Part shown: in pieces, positions 5,163-7,871 of the stretch
Layout: each line of letters begins with the position of its first letter
How positions within the stretch are numbered: the stretch's first letter is position 1
Assembly (NCBI GenBank): GCA_023136725.1
Contig: JAGLQR010000072.1
Span: 1-7,871, forward strand
Reading direction: 5' to 3'
Length of the DNA: 7,871 bases
Source: Candidatus Aminicenantota bacterium
Lineage (GTDB): Bacteria; Acidobacteriota; Aminicenantia; UBA2199
Made by a program: the position numbers and the translations under genes
Notes under the pieces: model-generated
The model's input: only the letters and a program-made list of their open reading frames with translations
What the model was told of the DNA's origin: nothing
Databases searched by the model: none

Positions 5163-6767
5163 CTATTTAATGTAAATGTTCTCATGACGTGAAGAGGTAT
5201 TACTTGCAACAAGATCAGTTACGAATAGTTTTATCTCGAGTGCACCCTTTATCTTTTCCGCCAGCCGGATCGAAAGATATATATCTTTTTTCTTATGCGG
5301 CACTCTCAGGATATTCTCCTTTTTATACACATTATAACCTGACTGATCAGTCACACGAATATCAACCTTTAAAAGACCGAGATTCGCCTCTTTTCTCCTC
5401 TTAAAACCGTTTATTTTGAAATTGATCACATTATTATTAACACTAAAATTACTTATCAGGCGACTCCTATTTGAAAAGTTATTTCTAACCCTTTTTATGT
5501 AATTACCATCAAGGGTCTTCGGATAACTGAATCCGGTCAAGCCACCCCCTTTATTTTCAAGTCCGATCTTAAGGGATTTATCTGTCCTGAGCAGGGGAAA
5601 GTTCAGATGGTAATAAGTAACTTTACGATCTTTAATGCTTTTTACAGCCCTTTCAATATCATTAGTTAAAAAAGATCTTCCGCCGGAGAAAGCACTGATC
5701 CTGCTCAACACCTTATTTGATAAAGATTTATTCCCGGAAGAAGGATCTCCTGAATAAGAATCTTCAGAACTGAAAACAATGGAATTGAAGCAGATGCCTG
5801 ATCGTTGTATTTTTTCAATAAATTCACTATTCATATTCGCTTCACTGAACTTCAATATTTTTTTAAGTTTTCCAATCAATTTTGATATTTTTATTTTATA
5901 ATTCACATCGCCTGTTTCACTAAATGATGAAGACATGGCAGTAGTATTAAGCGCAGGATTATTCCTGAGGTAATTAGCATCTCCAAAGGCAAAATTCGGA
6001 TTTAATGATTCAAGCCTGTTTGAAATAGTCTTTACTCTCGCAATAATTCCACTAATCTCCTCACTGTTAAAATGAATCCACCATTTCTCGCCATTGATGC
6101 CCCCGAAAAGGTTCGCTGCTCCCCCGAGCTTTTCCATTCCCGGGACAAATGTCATCTCAAGATATCTTTTAAACTCTTGCGGAAAAGAATTAAGGAACCT
6201 GAATATAATTTTTGATTTCCTGGAGTTACTGAAAAACCCCCGCTTTTCAGATAACAGGGAGTCAAATTTTTTTAATTCGCGTTGAAGGCTTTTTTCAAAT
6301 GCTATCTTCTTTTTCTTATATACTGAACAATCTTTTTTCAAAAGATTCAGTATATTTTCAATGATCTTTAATTTATTCGAATCAATTTTTATTCTGTATG
6401 CCTTTACAGGAGAAATAACGATCAAAGAATCAGATTCAATCAACAGATCAGAAATTATATATGACAATCCTTTTTCAAGATTTCTACAAGCAGTACCAGT
6501 TATAAATGAGAGTATAAAATGTCTTCCATGTTCACCATGATTATTCAAAGATCTTTCTATCCTCTGGAATCCGGTTATCTTCCTCGGTATCCCATTGACT
6601 TTCAGCTTAAGCGAACCTCCATCTAATGTTCCGGGACTAAACGCTGAAACAGGTGGAATTACAGGGAAAGTCACCATTAAGGTTTCAGGCTTTGAAAAAA
6701 TGGGGCTGTTGACAATTATAAATAAAACCAAACATAACCTGATAATACCTGTCTGAATTATTTTCAT
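5163..6767 (-). CDS. Exported VWFA-related protein with degenerate metal site
   Basis: A 534-residue protein that resembles the VWFA-related domain proteins first described in Acidobacteria. Residues 1–25 are a signal peptide (Lys at 3, hydrophobic 8–20, likely cut near SPIFSK), so it acts outside the cytoplasm. Residues about 50–68 (GSLKLKVNGIPRKITGF) match the family's opening 'DGkPq-I-tF' strand. Residues 83–120 match the first VWFA strand and helix, but the metal-binding DxSxS is replaced by SFITGTA. Residues about 145–315 are a lysine-rich, mostly helical insert. Residues about 349–417 match the domain's end (ISAFSGGRSFLTND, IERAVKSI, VTYYHLNF). A C-terminal beta-rich segment (about 436–534) looks like a fibronectin-like end piece. 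The ribosome site is weak. Relatives are abundant but have no defined function; adhesion or ligand binding is a guess. It is 139 bp upstream of, and on the same strand as, the membrane regulator. Confidence 0.72.
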   Translation of the reverse strand: MKIIQTGIIRLCLVLFIIVNSPIFSKPETLMVTFPVIPPVSAFSPGTLDGGSLKLKVNGIPRKITGFQRIERSLNNHGEHGRHFILSFITGTACRNLEKGLSYIISDLLIESDSLIVISPVKAYRIKIDSNKLKIIENILNLLKKDCSVYKKKKIAFEKSLQRELKKFDSLLSEKRGFFSNSRKSKIIFRFLNSFPQEFKRYLEMTFVPGMEKLGGAANLFGGINGEKWWIHFNSEEISGIIARVKTISNRLESLNPNFAFGDANYLRNNPALNTTAMSSSFSETGDVNYKIKISKLIGKLKKILKFSEANMNSEFIEKIQRSGICFNSIVFSSEDSYSGDPSSGNKSLSNKVLSRISAFSGGRSFLTNDIERAVKSIKDRKVTYYHLNFPLLRTDKSLKIGLENKGGGLTGFSYPKTLDGNYIKRVRNNFSNRSRLISNFSVNNNVINFKINGFKRRKEANLGLLKVDIRVTDQSGYNVYKKENILRVPHKKKDIYLSIRLAEKIKGALEIKLFVTDLVASNTSSRHENIYIK

Positions 6768-6778
6768 TTTTTATTACT

Positions 6779-6946
6779 TTAAAACCATTTGTTTAAACTC
6801 TTGCCTCGTATATATGCATACAATTTAGATTCCAAATGAGCAGATTTTTTGTCTAAAATAAATGAGTTGCTTAAGTCAGGGATAAACAAAATATAGGTTT
6901 GTTCAAGTTACCAATAAAGTTCCGGCCTTGAAATCCTGAAATTCAT
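6779..6946 (-). pseudogene. Possible decayed or very small reading frame (uncertain)
   Basis: In the 274-bp gap between the Fis-type and VWFA-related genes, one minus-strand frame runs from an ATG at 6946 for 12 codons, meets a TAA (6910–6908), then stays open for 42 codons to a TAA at 6781–6779, 11 bp before the VWFA gene's ATG. The second part reads plausibly as protein (for example HLESKLYAYIRGKSLNKWF). Without the stop it would be a 55-residue peptide. A TTG at 6889 could start a 36-residue version. No ribosome site or family match is recognised. In AT-rich DNA an open run of this length can arise by chance, so this is weak. Confidence 0.2.
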
Positions 6947-7007
6947 TACTTTTGATGGAATACAATTTTATGGAATTCAACTACGGATATATGAATCCTG
7001 ACAGCTC

Positions 7008-7040
7008 CTGAATATGGTATTTTTTACATGAAATATTCAG
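7008..7040 (-). repeat. 8-bp inverted repeat after the Fis-type gene
   Basis: CTGAATAT (7008–7015) and ATATTCAG (7033–7040) are perfect arms around a 17-base loop, one base past the stop of the Fis-type gene. The loop holds an A/T run rather than a U-tract after the stem. It may be a weak 3'-end structure or a protein-binding dyad ahead of the VWFA gene. Confidence 0.4.
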
Positions 7041-7041
7041 A

Positions 7042-7422
7042 TCATTTTTGCGGGTGCAACTTTTCTGCAGAGTAAGATTCTTCTAAAAGTGACGATAATT
7101 CTACACGAAATTTGTAATCCTTTGTTTCTTTAATCTGAAATCTTTTCATTTTTTCATTTAGAGTTGTAGCTTTTATCCCAAGTATCATGGATGTAACTTT
7201 CTGATTTCCTTTTGCTATTTTCAAGGCTTTTTTAATAAGATCTTCCTCAAATGAACTTAAGAATAACTTCATAGGAAAATTTTGTGAGGTGCAATTCCTC
7301 AGCAGATAACAATTTATCAGTTTTGATTTCGCATCTACCATATCAGTTTTTATCTCTGAGAGATCTATGTTTTTGAAATCCTCCGGATCAACTCTATTTT
7401 TATTCCTATTTAATACAGCCAT
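7042..7422 (-). CDS. Small Fis-type helix-turn-helix protein
   Basis: A 126-residue putative DNA-binding protein. Residues about 54–98 match the Fis-type HTH (HTH_8) found at the C-terminus of NtrC-class activators: FEEDLIKKALKIAKGNQ, then VTSMILGIKATTLNEKMKRFQI. The preceding 50 residues are polar and match nothing recognised; there is no receiver domain and no AAA+ sigma-54 module, so it cannot by itself activate sigma-54 polymerase. It may be a free-standing DNA binder like Fis or a remnant of a larger activator. The ATG at 7422 has AGAGG four bases upstream. It starts 11 bp after the stop of the LytTR gene on the same strand, so the two are almost certainly co-transcribed. Residues 105–126 extend past the HTH and end in HPQK. 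Confidence 0.75.
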   Translation of the reverse strand: MAVLNRNKNRVDPEDFKNIDLSEIKTDMVDAKSKLINCYLLRNCTSQNFPMKLFLSSFEEDLIKKALKIAKGNQKVTSMILGIKATTLNEKMKRFQIKETKDYKFRVELSSLLEESYSAEKLHPQK

Positions 7423-7433
7423 AGTGCCTCTTA

Positions 7434-7760
7434 TTAGAGCTTTATTAATTTTATAAGATTTTCCCTGTATCTTCTTCCCCAGGGAAGTATCTCATTGTTT
7501 GAAAGGACGACACAATAATTATTGTTTTCGATCTCTTTTAACTGATTTATTTTTTCAACATTAACAATGGTTGAACGATTGATCCTGAGAAAAAGTTCGG
7601 GGTCAAGCTTCTCTTCAATAGAACGGAGAGTTTTTCTTAACACATAACACTTTTTATCACAAAATATCCTGACATAATTTCTTTCAGCTCTTACTATGTC
7701 AATATCTTTTTTGTCGACAAATAAATAATTCTTTCCTACCTTAAAAAGAATCTTATTCAT
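7434..7760 (-). CDS. Stand-alone LytTR DNA-binding protein
   Basis: A 108-residue protein that is only a LytTR domain (about residues 8–106), the beta-sheet DNA-binding fold of AgrA/LytR/AlgR response regulators. Conserved pieces are visible in order: IVRAERNYVRIF, LRKTLRSIEEKL, the FLRINRSTIVNVEKI core, and the closing WGRRYRENL, where many relatives have SRRY. The usual N-terminal receiver domain is absent, so phosphorylation cannot control it directly. The ATG at 7760 has GGAG eight bases upstream. It overlaps by four bases (ATGA) the end of a short open frame entering from the right edge, so an upstream partner such as a kinase or receiver may lie outside the window. It is followed 11 bp later by the Fis-type gene. 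A direct repeat with LytTR-site geometry stands just upstream. Confidence 0.88.
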   Translation of the reverse strand: MNKILFKVGKNYLFVDKKDIDIVRAERNYVRIFCDKKCYVLRKTLRSIEEKLDPELFLRINRSTIVNVEKINQLKEIENNNYCVVLSNNEILPWGRRYRENLIKLIKL

Positions 7761-7777
7761 TTCAAAATCTCCATCCC

Positions 7778-7807
7778 TTCATCCCTTAAATCCAGCAGTT
7801 CATCCCT
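7778..7807 (-). repeat. 9-bp direct repeat, 12-bp gap, before the LytTR gene
   Basis: The minus strand reads AGGGATGAA twice (7807–7799 and 7786–7778), separated by 12 bp, a 21-bp period of about two helical turns. LytTR proteins bind pairs of 9-bp direct repeats with 12–13 bp between them, so the layout fits an autoregulatory site, 18–47 bases before the ATG. The bases differ from the published AgrA/AlgR-type consensus. If the region is coding, the same repeat encodes Arg-Asp-Glu twice, seven codons apart. Confidence 0.4.
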
Positions 7808-7871
7808 GCTTTCAGTTAATTTAACTCTCTTTTTTGTTGTTTCCCATCAGTTTTATAATGAACATTTTTTC

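Noticed and set aside
5189..5404. Plus-strand 71-residue frame within the VWFA-related gene
   Set aside because: Antisense to a long, signal-peptide-bearing gene; no ribosome site or recognisable domain.

Overview
The window is AT-rich, densely coding bacterial DNA. By eye the GC content is in the upper thirties of percent. The gene families point to an anaerobic or microaerobic, uncultured lineage. The pairing of a VWFA-related exported protein of the type first described in Acidobacteria with an HTH–membrane–TolB/FlgO-like regulator is common in Acidobacteriota and Aminicenantes-like genomes. That taxonomic reading is inference and of low certainty. There is no rRNA, tRNA, CRISPR array, insertion sequence or phage gene.

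Left part (1–1935): the first codons of a gene leaving the window on the minus strand (perfect AGGAGG ribosome site), then a minus-strand P-loop nucleotide-binding protein (AAA_28/NadR-kinase type). Diverging from it is a plus-strand M29-type metallopeptidase with all five expected metal ligands. Its leader carries a perfect 11-bp inverted repeat just before the ribosome site, and the start is best placed at 856.

Centre (1997–4229): a consensus sigma-70 promoter (TTGACA, 17 bp, TATAAT) drives a tight three-gene operon: an Rrf2-family regulator with a cysteine cluster, a DUF438–hemerythrin–PAS protein, and a DUF1858–DUF2249 protein. The hemerythrin-like and PAS domains and the cysteine-bearing repressor suggest a sensing or protection unit for NO, O2 or redox stress. 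No catalytic effector enzyme is present. This is the most coherent system in the window.

Right part (4208–7871): everything reads on the minus strand. In transcription order these are a LytTR-only DNA-binding protein, a small Fis-type HTH protein 11 bp behind it, a 274-bp gap with a possible small or decayed reading frame, a secreted VWFA-related protein that has lost its metal-binding motif, and a short membrane regulator (HTH, one membrane helix, TolB/FlgO-like domain) that stops where TPR repeats usually begin. The last gene overlaps the end of the DUF1858–DUF2249 gene by 22 bp, tail to tail. Upstream of the LytTR gene lies a 9-bp direct repeat with a 12-bp gap, the geometry of LytTR binding sites.
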